Assembly: GCA_039583875.1 (NCBI GenBank)
Contig: CM077153.1
Location: 68,642,482 to 68,706,481 of the forward strand
Source: Platanthera guangdongensis
Taxonomy: Eukaryota; Streptophyta; Magnoliopsida; Asparagales; Orchidaceae
DNA length: 64,000 bases
Direction of reading: 5' to 3'
Part shown: piece by piece, positions 31,979-42,549 of the stretch
How the letters are laid out: the number at the start of each line of letters is the position of its first letter
How positions within the stretch are numbered: position 1 is the stretch's first letter
Notes under the pieces: generated by a model
Told to the model about the DNA's origin: nothing
Seen by the model: only the letters and a program-made list of their open reading frames with translations
The model's database searches: none
Made by a program: the position numbers and the translations under genes

Positions 31979-34900
31979 TGTCACAACCCGCATTTTCTCA
32001 ACGATAAAATCGTATCAGAGCTAGAGAAAACGCGTGCCGTGATGCCACGTCGTGCAGGGGATAACTGCACACGCTCAGGCAAAACTCCACACCTTAGATT
32101 TTAAGGAAAATCGTTGTTTAATTATGAAAGGAAATCAGTTATGTTGATTGGCCGTATCCCTCGGCACGGTGGATCAGCTAGTCCACAATTAAAAGTATAA
32201 GTATACGCAGCAGAAAATAGTTTGGTTCAATTAAGTTGACACCTTAGTGAGCATAAGTGTCCCCGAGGGACAACTCATGCTATGCACGACTCTAAGTGAA
32301 TATAATAGATATAAAAGGTAGTCTTTTTACGCTAAGGAAATATAGTGTCTTTGTTTATAAATATGATATGCATGATATACATATAATAATGCTTTTAGGG
32401 TTTAAAATATCTAACATGCAACCTAGCAAAAATCCTTCCCAGAAGCAAGTAAACAACCACTAATAGGCAAAAACAGCAGTTTAAGTTCATACCCAGCATC
32501 GCAAGAAGCCACCAGTGGGCGCCAACAACCTGACACGAACCCACTGGTGAGTATGTATGTCTATACAGAAAAGTAAAGAACTACCTCACAGAATCGGGAT
32601 CAGCTGCCTCAGCTACCCAAGAGGCCGCAAACCAGCCCCTCCAAAAGAACTAGCCGCTGAACCGGCTACAACCTGGACCTGAGGCATTCAAGAAAAGAAC
32701 ACCTCAGCAAGGAAATAATCAAAAGTGTAAATAAAGCATTAGAGTTAAGAGCAAAAAGAAGGGTTTACCAACCCGACAACAAGCTGCTATAAGCAAAAGA
32801 AAGAGCATGACAGTAAGAAAAGAGCACTGTCTAAAGTACAGCAAAGCACACCAAGTGCGAGCAATAAAAGCAACAAGCTCAACAAAAGAGTCTAACATTC
32901 CTAATACGTGGGTAAGTGGCAGTGGTCAAAAACATGGATCTGAATACATAACCAAAATCAGATCCAACAAAAAGGGCTAAGGGGTCGCCAGTGGCAGCTT
33001 TAGGGTCCCACACACCAACCCAAACCAGGGCAAACAGGCGGTGGCCACAGCTCTCCACGTCAAAATCCACCCATCGAGAGGCCACTAAAACTCCACCACC
33101 TGCCACAACCCAAGAGTCGGCAAGCAAAAATTTGCCGAACACCCAATACCACCCCCTAAAGGAAGGGAAAAGTCACACTAACAATCCTAAGGTACACATG
33201 AACTCAGGACAGAAATGTCGAGCCCACTCGACGCAGCGTGGAGTAAACTCCACTCACCTGACGCCTAAAAATACTTAGCCGCAAGTCCTACGCTGGGTGA
33301 CGGCGTTGAGTGAGCTCGGCTCACTCGACGCTGTCAGCGCTTTCCACTTAGGGTAAACGTGAGTCTTGCTAAAATCGCAGCTTAAGCCATCTCATGCGCG
33401 AAAAACAGAGAGTTGGAGATTTAATCCCAACCCACCGTTCCGTCCTAACTACACGGAGCTACCGCAACTAACCCTAAACTGTAACTAACAACCACCTCAC
33501 CCTAACTCTAGCTACCCACTGGACACTAAACCTCCCACAAAAGAGAACATTGATTAAAATTCCAGAAAAAGAAATGAGGAATCAGCACTTGATTAAAAGC
33601 TTGATGTAATAACTTAACCTGCTGCCCTAGGGAGGAAAAAGGACAAAGAGAACAGAGCTTTGCAGAAGAAATAAAAAGATCATGGGTTAGAAATAAATTT
33701 GGCAAGGGCAAGGGGCCACTTGCCTCTACCTCTTCGGAAAAAACAAACAACAGCCGCACCACGGCTTGGCTCCGGCGGCAAGATCGGCCACCTAGAAGAC
33801 CAAAGCTGAAACTTGAGGGAAGAAAGAAATCAGATATTTAGAAATTACTGGAATCGAACCCTAAATCAAGAAAAACTTACATGGAAGGGAAGATCTAGCC
33901 GAGAGCAAACAGAATCCGCTATCACACGAGAAAAAACGGGCTCTAACCTTCCCGAAATCGCCGGCCAAAATAACCACCGCCTCCTCTCAAAACCCTTCCG
34001 CTGGAAGCTCTCCAGACTCGGGAACGATGAAAAATGAGGAGGAAAAACAGTTCACGGCAACAAAAGATGATTTCAGGAGAAAAAGTACGGAACACGCCCA
34101 AGACACGCCCGTGACACGGCCCGACACGCCCGTGTCACGGGACGTGTACTCACACACTCGACGAACGTCGATCTCTACTCGACGAAAACACGGGACATGC
34201 CCCCAGACACGCCCGTGACACGGCCCGACACGCCCGTGTCACGGGGCATGTACTCACGCACCTACCCACTCGACAAAAGTCGATCTCCGCTCGACGAAGC
34301 AAGGGACACGCCCTGTGACACGCCCGTGTCACAGGCCGTGTACCAACTCGAACACCGCCCGACGATCGTGGAGCGCCGATCGTCGAACAGAGAGACACGC
34401 CCCAATGTCACTCCCGTGTTCGACACGACACGCCCGTGACAGGGCCGTGTTCTCACTAAACACCGCCTGAGGACCATCGAGCGCAGCTCGACGAACCGAA
34501 GGGGGACACGCCCGTGACACGCCCGTGTCACGGCCGTGTTCCTACAAAAAACCCTGTCGACCAAAAATTCGTCGACCGGAGAAACGGGAGCTCTACCCGA
34601 GCACGACACGCCCTGGGTCACGGGCGTGACCCACGCCGTGTCACCCAAACTTACACAGAAAAGAAACCTGCTAACACCTAGCAAACAAGAGACAAGGCAC
34701 CAGCCTACAAGCTCAGCCACAACAGACCACGCACAGCACAGCAAACATTACAAACATGCAGCTAACAAAACAACGCCGAAATGACGCGAAGGCAAACGAT
34801 CTCGGATTTCGACCAAAACTCGCACCGTAGCTAAACAACCAAGCCACGAAAACAACGGCGAGGTCGAAAACAACATCCGACGATCGAACACTCGGGCTAA

Positions 34901-35124
34901 CACCTCCCGAAGCCAAAACGCAAGCATTTCCCTAAGAGGCCCAACCGAGTCACCACAAACAGACTCCGGCTAGCTGGGGAAACTTGACAACTGGCTACAA
35001 CCAGGCTACACAAGGAACCTACAGAGCTAGGACCGCGCTCTACAACGGCGAAGGGCCGGAAATGCGTCATCGTAACGCCAACCCAAAATCAAACAAAACA
35101 CAGAAACAAATCGGGGGCGTTACA
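31979..35124 (-). repeat. Gypsy-2 5' LTR
   Basis: A 3146-bp LTR pairing with 23341-26485. The motif array is at 34080-34650. Differences from the other LTR are mostly single transitions. Confidence 0.95.
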
Positions 35125-35129
35125 CTGGC

Positions 35130-35674
35130 GGAGACACCGGCGCGAGAGGGATGCCGCCGAAATCAGCACGGTCTCCCCGGATGAAGACAAATCGAGTGAG
35201 TCAGTGGTGGTTCTTATTGGGCGTCTCGCATACCTTAAGCCCCTGCCCATTAAAGTACGAGATGCCATCGGCGTTGGCATGGTAGATAAAGAGCTTGTGG
35301 AAGGCCGTCAAGCTGAATTCGATGCGCTCCCGGCGCATATAGCAGGCGAAAGCGATCAACACCGAGATGGCGTTAGGGTTGAACTGCGTCGGGACGACAC
35401 CAAAATATTTGAAGACCTGTTTTACCTCAGGCCAAAGGGGCAGCCGCAACCCCGCCTTAAAATGCGAGACGGGGAAGGCGAGTTCTCCCGGGTAGTAGGT
35501 ATTGATGCACTCGCCGACTTTGGGGGGACGCGACTCGACACCTTCCCCCAGGTACTCGCGGGCAAACCTATGGTAATCTTCTTGAGGGAGCCGGCCAAGT
35601 GGGAAGTCGTGGTCGGTGAACCTCTTCCCACAGCGGCTGCGCCCCTCACCTTCCTCAACCTTCTTCTTACCCAT
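35130..35674 (-). pseudogene. Tat-A antisense gene b, 5' part of exon 1
   Basis: Function unknown. The ATG at 35674 opens a frame with a lysine-rich start (MGKKKVEEGEG) and a globular domain: CINTYYPGELAFP, RLPLWPEVKQVFKYFGVVP, FNPNAISVLIAFACYM, ERIEFSLTAFHKLF. TGA at 35203-35201 replaces the tryptophan seen in Tat-B (NKHHHW). The reading goes on to 35130, where Gypsy-2 is inserted, and resumes at 23340 with LLRHPQVSGPEKLLCEYL. The Tat-B protein aligns on both sides, which proves the interruption. The family is not recognised with certainty; antisense ORFs are known in some Tat-lineage elements such as Grande of maize. Confidence 0.75.
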
Positions 35675-35842
35675 CTTCTTCGGCGAGACGGTCTTCGGCG
35701 AGACAAAGGAAAAGAAGAAGTTGGCGAGAGAACCAAGAGAGAAGGGCGAGAGGGGCCGGCAAGACGAAAGAATCAGAGAGCCAAGAGCTTGGGTAACAGC
35801 GGGAGAGAAAAGTGAGGTATCTATCGGACCCCGGGCCAGGCA

Positions 35843-35850
35843 TATTTATA
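35843..35850 (-). promoter_or_regulatory. TATA box of Tat-A antisense gene b
   Basis: TATAAATA on the minus strand, about 176 bases upstream of the ATG at 35674. In Tat-B the equivalent box is about 175 bases upstream of its ATG. Confidence 0.65.
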
Positions 35851-36152
35851 ATCAATACAGAGCAATGATTGATGGGCGGGAAAATATAAGGGGAGGGGAA
35901 GAGTCAGCGTTCGTTTCTCTCTCCTCAATCTCGATCGGCGCGACCCATCACAATCAAACAAGAATATATATAATATAATCAAAAAGAATATAAATTAGAA
36001 AGGGAATAAAAAATAGCAGAAAAAATGTTTATTCAGAGATCATCCCGCGTATGACGGGCAGCCAGTTTTTTCATGATTAGGCGAGATGACGTTACAAGAC
36101 TGCTATTAATACAACATTCAAAAATATAAAGAAGCGGCGAGACGGACGTCCT

Positions 36153-37108
36153 TCAATACGGGCGCCATTCCCAGCGGCCATCGCGAGCTCCCGTGCGGGG
36201 AGGTCTACTCCGTGAGTGTAAGGCACGAATGGATTCAAGACCACGGCATGCGAGACGGAGCTGCATATCAGTCTCATTAATGATGGCTTCGGGGTTGGTA
36301 CCATCGACAGCTAGCTCGGCATTAGCTCCGGAGGATATGCGAGCGCATTCGTTCTCCAGCGATTCGATGCGCTTCTCCGCGGCCTGCTTATCCAGCGCCA
36401 AGGAGTGGATGATGCGCGCGTGCTTCCGAGAAAGCTCAGCTGTCTTGCGCTTCATCTCCGCTGGATTCGAAGGGTCACCCAGATAGTCTTCAATCCCATC
36501 TACAGGAGGAGGCGAGACGGAGAGTCGCTTTGGTTGCTCCTCAACAGGCGAGTTGGCCCGAGAATCTGCGCAAGGGGTGCAGAGGCAGGGTGGAAGAGGC
36601 ACTCGCAGAAGGGTGTGAGAATAGTGAAGGGGATTCAAAAGGGCGAGGGAAGGTCTCTTACTAGGAGGGTGAGAGGTCTCGGCGGCCGGGGAAGGGTCGT
36701 CCCTCCTCTCGCTGGGAGTAGTTGGGGGAGTAGAAGAGGGCTGTGAATCGTACTCCTCGCAGTGGACGGCAGAACCATCTTGCGGGCTCCCCAGGCGCTG
36801 CGAAGTCGCAAGAACTCCCTGAAAAAACACTAGTCGACAGAAGAGAGCACACGATCGCAGAGATAACAGTGGTAAAAGCAAGTACCCACCTCTTTCTCCT
36901 TGGAAGACGCATGAGGAGTGGGGACGGTTTCCAAGGCGGCGCGAGATAGATCTCCTGCGGCAGGCGACGGACCACCAGCCTTCATCTTTTTTAGGCGAGA
37001 TGACGGGGGGAGAGGGCTAAATAATGAAGAGGTAAAAGAGGCCACGTTGGCCTTATGCTGCTCTCGCACCAGTGCGAGACGTTCACGGAAGCTCTGGCTG
37101 TGCATCAT
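36153..37108 (-). pseudogene. Tat-A antisense gene a
   Basis: Function unknown. On the minus strand, ATG 37108 opens exon 1 (MMHSQSFRERLALVREQHK, later KKMKAGGPSPAAGD), ending about 36890 at GAG before GTGGGT. The acceptor TTTTTTCAG gives exon 2 from 36818 (TPPTTPSERRDDPSPAAE). A second intron, GTAAGA at 36661 to TTGCGCAG at 36566, gives exon 3 from 36565 (VEEQPKRLSVSPPP, AEMKRKTAELSRKHARI, KRIESLENECARI), stopping at 36153. The product is proline/serine-rich, then a coiled coil. It stands upstream of and in line with gene b. Tat-B has a similar gene in the same place. Exact joints are inferred. Confidence 0.6.
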
Positions 37109-37177
37109 ACCGAAATATTCAAGCTAGGGAAGAAGAATATGCAAAGCAGGGCGCCCGGTGTGCGGGGCAGGAATCAT

Positions 37178-37187
37178 ATATTTATAT
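37178..37187 (-). promoter_or_regulatory. TATA box of Tat-A antisense gene a
   Basis: CATATAAATATATG on the minus strand, about 70 bases upstream of the ATG at 37108. Tat-B has TATATATA about 72 bases upstream of its gene a ATG. Confidence 0.6.
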
Positions 37188-37290
37188 GCCCCGGTGGGGG
37201 CCTCAAAAGATTCCTCATAAATACGTTTTTTAATGCGCCTTAAATAACGAGCCTCGGTTGGACATTTTTTTCGAGCTTAGAATAATCTCG

Positions 37291-37306
37291 AAAAGAGCGG
37301 GGATTG
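37291..37306 (+). promoter_or_regulatory. Tat-A polypurine tract
   Basis: AAAAGAGCGGGGATTG ends where the Tat-A 3' LTR once began. Copia-2 now separates it from that LTR (50244). Tat-B has the same string next to its LTR, confirming the assignment. Confidence 0.85.
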
Positions 37307-37475
37307 TTGAAAGATATGGTACCTAAACACCTAGAGGGGGGGTGAATAGGTGACCTAAACCTTTTTTAAAACTTTGTTGGCAGCACAACAGTTATAACAC
37401 AGATTTCTGAATAAGTTCTCACAGCACACACAGCAATTCACAACACAGCACAATCACAGCACAGAATACACAAGA

Positions 37476-37482
37476 TTTTATA
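37476..37482 (-). promoter_or_regulatory. TATA box candidate, Copia-2 LTR (conserved with Copia-1)
   Basis: TATAAAA within GGGGAACCACTATAAAATC, about 175 bases before the LTR end, as in Copia-1. Its twin is in the other LTR near 48412-48418. Confidence 0.6.
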
Positions 37483-38180
37483 GTGGTTCCCCAATCTTTG
37501 GGTACATCCACTTTCCCCCTTCGCCTATCTAGCAGTGTACTAGATTCGGCCAAACTTCTCCACTAGCTCAGAACCCAACTAGGTTCCTACCTTAGGCCCA
37601 AAGCCTTACACTCAGCCAAAAGGCCTACACTCAGCCACCCAGGCCTACACTCAGCCAATTAAGGCCTACACTCAGAGTTCTTCAACTCCTACACTCAGGC
37701 AATCAAGCCCTACCCTCAGCCTTTATAATATAGGCTTACAATTCTCTCAGATCCAATGGATCCTACAAGTTAAAATAGAAAGTACAATAGCTAACTCTAC
37801 AACTCAGAAAATAAGTGAGGAGTTGAGAGATTCTTGAAGAGTTCTTGGAAGAACTCAGTTAGATCCAAACTGACTTAGCTTCCTTCAAAGCTTCTTGATT
37901 AGAACTGAATTAGTCTGAATCTTCTGCAGTTGTTCCTTGACCTCTGCTTCTTGAAATCCAGATGACTCTGAATTCTTCTTTTCAGCCTTAGTTCCAAAGA
38001 CTGAATACTTGGTTGGAGCTCTCTCTCTCCAACTTCTTAGATCTGCCGATGCACAGCAAGATCTTCTTGTGTTGATACTCAATATACCACTTTTACAAAG
38101 ATCTGAACTCTCTTTATCAAAAACTTTTTCAACCACTTCTATATCACTTCATCAATCTTGGTCTGTAAACTATGGGTGCC

Positions 38181-38188
38181 TATTTATA
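38181..38188 (-). promoter_or_regulatory. Second TATA box candidate, Copia-2 LTR
   Basis: TATAAATAGG lies about 150 bases downstream of the motif array in element direction, and again at 49118-49125. The ORF3 spacer has TATAAATAGG in a like position below its array. Which of the two LTR boxes is used cannot be decided from sequence. Confidence 0.5.
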
Positions 38189-38329
38189 GGCTTCCTTCAT
38201 GGTAACCGGCTGGTCCGGTTCATAACAGACTTCTGATATCTCTGACAGTTGAGGTAGACCGGCTGGATCGGCAGCTGTCTTGTCAACCAGTCACTTCTTA
38301 AAATTCCCTAACTGTCAGATAGTGTCGAG

Positions 38330-39170
38330 ACTTTCTGTTCTTAAGTGTCGACACTTATAGACTAAGTGTCGACACATGTTGTGTAAGTGTCGACACAAGT
38401 CTACAAGGTGTCGACACAATTCTTTGTATGTCTCGACACAGATACTTCTGCATGTGTCGACACTGAAATTGAGTGTCGACACAAACACTTGTACTTCATT
38501 CTTTAACTGTATTCTTCTAAGTGTCGACACATGTTCTTTGTGTCGACACATCTTCATGTGTTGAAACTGTCAAGTGTCGACACTGCTTCTTGGTGTCGAC
38601 ACAAGTCTTCACTTTTGTTTCTTCAGCTGAGTGTCGACACATTCCTTTAGTGTCGACACATGTACTTAGAATATTTTGTAACTTTTCTGTTCTTTGCTAA
38701 GTGTCGACACAGCTCCTTGTGTCGACACTTTCTTCAAGTGTAGAGTCTTCAATTAAGTGTTGACTCTTCTAGTTGTGTGTCGACACATTGTGCTGAGTGT
38801 CGACACTTTCTTCAAATACTGACTCTTCAGCATAGTGTCGACACATTGTGTTGAGTGTCGACACTTTTACTTAGACTCTGCAGACTTTTGCTGAGTGTCG
38901 ACACAGCTCCAAGTGTCGACACTTTCTGGTGTTGACTCAGCTCTTCTAGGTGTCGACACTTCTGCTAAGTGTCGACACAGCTTTTCTGCATTCTTCTACA
39001 CTGAGTGTCGACACAGCTCCAAGTGTCGACACTTTCTGACTGGTGTCGACTCTTCTTCCCAGGTGTCGACACAATGACTCCAAGTGTCGACACTGCTTGT
39101 CTGGGTGTCGACACAAGCTTTCTCAAGTGTCGACACTTTCCCTCTGGGTGTCGACACATGGACTTAGAAA
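38330..39170 (-). repeat. GTGTCGACAC palindrome array, Copia-2 3' LTR
   Basis: I count 29 exact copies of the 10-base palindrome GTGTCGACAC in about 840 bp, with several one-base variants (GTCTCGACAC, GTGTTGAC). Gaps are mostly 8-30 bases and unique in sequence. The 5' LTR has the same array at 49265-50100. Confidence 0.97.
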
Positions 39171-39302
39171 CTTTTAGCTTCAGTCTAGTGAATACCTAAC
39201 CTGCACAAGTAACTCAAACACACATCAAATACATTATGATGTATATCATTGAGTTAGGTGAGGCTTCTTCAAATCAAGTACATTTGACCAATGTACCCAA
39301 CA

Positions 39303-39315
39303 ATCTCCCCCTATT
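39303..39315 (-). promoter_or_regulatory. Copia-2 polypurine tract
   Basis: AAATAGGGGGAGAT on the minus strand precedes the LTR start TGTTGGG. Copia-1 has an almost identical tract at 53451-53463. Confidence 0.85.
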
Positions 39316-39602
39316 TGGAGAAGTCATAACCCTTAGTCAATGATATACACCACTTATAATTAAAAATTATAAAATGATGTAAAACAGGTATATGTCAACA
39401 GAGTTAAACTTAAACATGTAATAAAGCACACATGTATACTCATTCAGCATTACAGAACAAACAAGAATTAGACACATTCATCTGAACAATCATGAAATTT
39501 ATTTAACAAAAATTGTTCAAACATTGTTGTTAATACATTTTCAATGATTTACACAAAATGTTTGATGTAACAGATTACAACATTCTTCAGTTTAATCTTA
39601 GT

Positions 39603-42410
39603 CTAATTCTGCTGTGGTTCTTTTATGACTATGCCTTTTCCAGCTTGCACTTTGGCCTTTACAGCAGCAGCAGCAGGCTCAGCTTCAGCAGTCTTCTTCC
39701 CTTTGGAGTCCTTCTTCTTCTGTTCTTCAGCCTTGATTTTTTGCCTCTCAAAGTAATGATAGGGCTTAGGAAAGTACTTGCTAGGCTCCACAGCTGTAGG
39801 AGGTAGCTTTCCTAACTTAGCCTTCCTTCTATGTTGGACAATGGCTTCCTGCCTACTCTCATGCTTCCTCCATTCTGCCTCTGAGAACCACTTGTTCCTC
39901 TCATGTGCATTGTCCTTGGCTGCTTTCCAGGCTGTGAGAATGAAGTTCCTAGAAGTAGGGCTCCATTGTTCAAAATCTGGTTTTTGCTCAGCCAGTTCCC
40001 TGAACTTCTTCTTTGATAGCCTAGTCTCTTCTTCTTTGTCCAAAGCCTCTTGCATAGCTGCTGTAATAGGTTGAACAACCTTTTCCAGAACAATATTAGG
40101 CTTACCAGCAGTTGGACTATACATTGTGCTTACATCAGCATGAACCATTTCAAAATCTGGAGGTGGATAGATCACCTGAGCTACTTCCTGTTGCTCACCT
40201 CCAAGATATGCACTTTGAACACCAGATTCAGCTACATTATCATCATCACATAGGGGAGGATAGCCCAGTGTAGCTCTGATGGAATTAGAAATCCATTTGG
40301 CATGGTCAGAGCTAGCTTTGACTAACACCCTCTCCCCCTTTATGACTTCTTGTGCTACATGATCTCTCACATCATCCTTTTGGAATCTGATTTGGCTGTC
40401 CAAGTACCTGATTCCCTCTTTAAAGAAAGGTCTAAGCTTGGTAAGCTGTTCAGAAATGACCTTCTGTGAATCTTGAATTGCAGTCTTTACAGCAGCAATT
40501 TCTTCCTGAAAGACTTTATCAAATTCAGCTTTGGCAGCAGCAGATGATGTTGAAGGTTCAGCAGACTTACTCTTCAGTTCAGTGACTATTGCATTGTGAG
40601 AAGCTGTCAGATTATCATTCATTCTCAATTGATTTTCCAGCACATAGCCTTGCTTCTGTGCTATATCATCTACTTGAGACTTGATTTTCTCCTGGTGAGT
40701 TGCCAAATAGACCACTGCATTACCACCCTTGTGGAAGCAGTCAGTCATTTCCTTCTTATTCAAATTCATTTCAAACCTTATTGATTTGATATCTTGAGCT
40801 AGATCAAATTGTAGAGACTTTTGGCTTTCATCAATATATGTCTCTATGGCCCTCCTTTGCTCATCCAGCTTAACTTGCATTGCTACCATTAGGCTACTGT
40901 AATCTGTTGATGGAGCTTGTTGGACTAGTGAGTGTTGAGCAACAGTTTGTAGAGCTTTCTTATAGCTCTGACTCCTTCTTTTGAAGACAAAGAACTTCTT
41001 CTTCTTATCTTGCTCAGCTTCATCTTCCTCAGAGTCTGAAGTACTGGCAATATCAACCCTGTCCTTAGGGCTTGATGATTTTTCAGCTTGCACATCTTGT
41101 GCCTTCTCAGTGTCTAGCCTGATAGGCTCTTCCTGAACTTCCAGATTCTCCCCCTCAACAGCAGCATCCTTCTCTTCATCAGCAGCATTCTTTTCCATGT
41201 CAAAATCATCTTGATCTAAATTCAGAAATAGATCTTCCATTGTATATTCTGGGGGTGACTGAGCAGGAGATGTACTGGGTACATTAACTTCAGCAGATGT
41301 GTCTTGGAGAACAACATCTGGTGCTTGGTTTGCTTGCTGAGTTTGCTGATGAATATCAGACAAATCAGAATCTATTATAGAAAAATCTAAAGTATTGAGG
41401 TCAGAAAGTACCTCTTGGATAATGAGAGTTGCTTGCTCACTCTCCAGTGTAGAGGGGTGTTCTACAGCTGGAGGCTCCCCCTGGCTTAGTTCCCTAGTGT
41501 GAGGCAGCTCCCCCTGAGTCTCAGCCACATCTTTAGCAGCAGGGGTCTTTTCTACTATCTCCTCCACTTGATTATCAGGTGTGAACACCACCTGTTCTTC
41601 ACTTCCAGAACTGCTTGAGGACACTTGGGCCACAACAGCAGTTTTTCTCTTCTTCCTTGGAGGGGAATCCTTCCTTGAAGCTTGTTTCTCAGGGGTGGTC
41701 AATTCCTTTGACAGCACCCTTTCCCACCTGGAGAATATCCTTGAATCCATTCTCCTCATATGATTGATTTTAGTTCCAGCAGCAGTGCTCATTACCTCTG
41801 GAATTGATCCAGCCAGGTAGAGACTTAGTATCCTGCCCAGATTGGGCTTCTTCAGACTTTCCTTCACTTTCTCAAATACAATCATAGACCAGTCTGTTTT
41901 GAGGTTGAAGATGATTCTGGTCATAATACTGAACATAGAGGCTGACACCCTGTCATGTCCTCCTGGTTTGCTTAGTATAACTTTGCCTACAACTTCAGAC
42001 AGGAATTTGCCTTGATTATTCATTCCCTTCCTGTTGAAAACTGATCCTATTTTCATCTTAGGATCAAGACCACACCAGGTAAGTGCTTCCCTGGTCTTAG
42101 ATGTTGTCACTTCTTCTTCTTTCTGGACTTTAGGTAGCTGAAGTACCTTTCTCAGTGACTTGGGTGAAATCTTGACCTTGGTGCCATGCACCCTTGACTT
42201 AATTCTGTAGCCTGAGTCGTCTACAGATGCTCCAGTAAGAAATTCTATAACTTCCTTCTTCCATATCTTGGTTGGTTCTGAAACCAAGAACTCCAAGCCT
42301 GAATCGGTGACTAGGGTTACCACCGACTTGATTTCTTGATCGCCATCGTCAAAAGCACCTCGCACGAGCTCATACCCTTCGTTAACATTCTCCTCGAGCT
42401 TGGGAGCCAT
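39603..42410 (-). CDS. Copia-2 ORF3, 935-residue protein of unknown function
   Basis: Open from ATG 42410 (MAPKLEENVNE); the frame is also open 28 codons further up, but without a better start. A globular N-terminal domain of about 250 residues (FLSEVVGKVILSKPGGHD, GRILSLYLAG, SRWERVLSKE) matches Copia-1 ORF3. Next come a basic patch PPRKKRKTAV like a nuclear signal, a long acidic S/P/Q-rich region, and a helical coiled-coil region at about 560-720 (MVAMQVKLDEQRRAIE, FQEEIAAVKTAIQDSQ). The C-terminal part is lysine-rich with KAKVQAGKGIVIKE. No signal peptide or membrane segment is visible, so it does not look like an envelope protein. Its own TATA box and a palindrome cluster lie upstream. 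Confidence 0.88.
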   Translation of the reverse strand: MAPKLEENVNEGYELVRGAFDDGDQEIKSVVTLVTDSGLEFLVSEPTKIWKKEVIEFLTGASVDDSGYRIKSRVHGTKVKISPKSLRKVLQLPKVQKEEEVTTSKTREALTWCGLDPKMKIGSVFNRKGMNNQGKFLSEVVGKVILSKPGGHDRVSASMFSIMTRIIFNLKTDWSMIVFEKVKESLKKPNLGRILSLYLAGSIPEVMSTAAGTKINHMRRMDSRIFSRWERVLSKELTTPEKQASRKDSPPRKKRKTAVVAQVSSSSSGSEEQVVFTPDNQVEEIVEKTPAAKDVAETQGELPHTRELSQGEPPAVEHPSTLESEQATLIIQEVLSDLNTLDFSIIDSDLSDIHQQTQQANQAPDVVLQDTSAEVNVPSTSPAQSPPEYTMEDLFLNLDQDDFDMEKNAADEEKDAAVEGENLEVQEEPIRLDTEKAQDVQAEKSSSPKDRVDIASTSDSEEDEAEQDKKKKFFVFKRRSQSYKKALQTVAQHSLVQQAPSTDYSSLMVAMQVKLDEQRRAIETYIDESQKSLQFDLAQDIKSIRFEMNLNKKEMTDCFHKGGNAVVYLATHQEKIKSQVDDIAQKQGYVLENQLRMNDNLTASHNAIVTELKSKSAEPSTSSAAAKAEFDKVFQEEIAAVKTAIQDSQKVISEQLTKLRPFFKEGIRYLDSQIRFQKDDVRDHVAQEVIKGERVLVKASSDHAKWISNSIRATLGYPPLCDDDNVAESGVQSAYLGGEQQEVAQVIYPPPDFEMVHADVSTMYSPTAGKPNIVLEKVVQPITAAMQEALDKEEETRLSKKKFRELAEQKPDFEQWSPTSRNFILTAWKAAKDNAHERNKWFSEAEWRKHESRQEAIVQHRRKAKLGKLPPTAVEPSKYFPKPYHYFERQKIKAEEQKKKDSKGKKTAEAEPAAAAVKAKVQAGKGIVIKEPQQN

Positions 42411-42509
42411 TAGGGTTTGAAGATTTAGTCTTGAGAAGAGAGAAATGTCGACACAAGAGTTTTGGTCTCGAAACTTTTGAAAGCGTGTCGACAAACAAAG
42501 ACAGAATCC

Positions 42510-42517
42510 TATTTATA
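42510..42517 (-). promoter_or_regulatory. TATA box of Copia-2 ORF3
   Basis: TATAAATAGG on the minus strand about 100 bases upstream of ATG 42410. The leader that follows contains AAACCCTA just before the ATG, a word common in plant 5' leaders. The palindrome cluster lies directly upstream. Confidence 0.65.
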
Positions 42518-42549
42518 CCTTTCTGGTTTGAAGACGAACAGGCGGGATG

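Larger units (their letters stand above)
23341..35124 (-). mobile_element. Gypsy-2: nearly complete Ty3/gypsy chromovirus (Tekay/Del-like)
   Basis: An 11784-bp element with LTRs 23341-26485 and 31979-35124 (3145 and 3146 bp), TGTAACGCCC to TTGTGACA on its own strand, flanked by a perfect duplication CTGGC (23336-23340, 35125-35129). It has a primer site for initiator tRNA-Met, a leader with three hairpins, gag with three zinc knuckles, and an open pol with a chromodomain. It sits in exon 1 of the Tat-A antisense gene b. About 15 differences in the first 1.4 kb of the LTR pair suggest about 1% divergence. Confidence 0.96.
37308..39302 (-). repeat. Copia-2 3' LTR
   Basis: A 1995-bp LTR, TGTTGGGTAC to ATCTTTCA on its own strand. 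It holds the GTGTCGACAC array (38330-39170), TATAAATA at 38181-38188 and the conserved CACTATAAAATC near 37471-37485. It also has a block of imperfect CCTACACTCAGCC repeats at 37605-37720. ORFs here repeat exactly in the other LTR and are not genes. Confidence 0.95.

Noticed and set aside
38009..39199. Several ORFs of 60-80 codons (also at 48946-50136)
   Set aside because: They lie inside the Copia-2 LTRs, occur identically in both, and arise from the palindrome array (VSTLS, CRHSS-type repeats). No independent coding signal.
39603..42410. ORF3 as an envelope-like gene, as proposed for SIRE1
   Set aside because: No signal peptide, membrane segment or cysteine pattern is visible; basic patch and coiled coil suggest a nuclear or structural protein.
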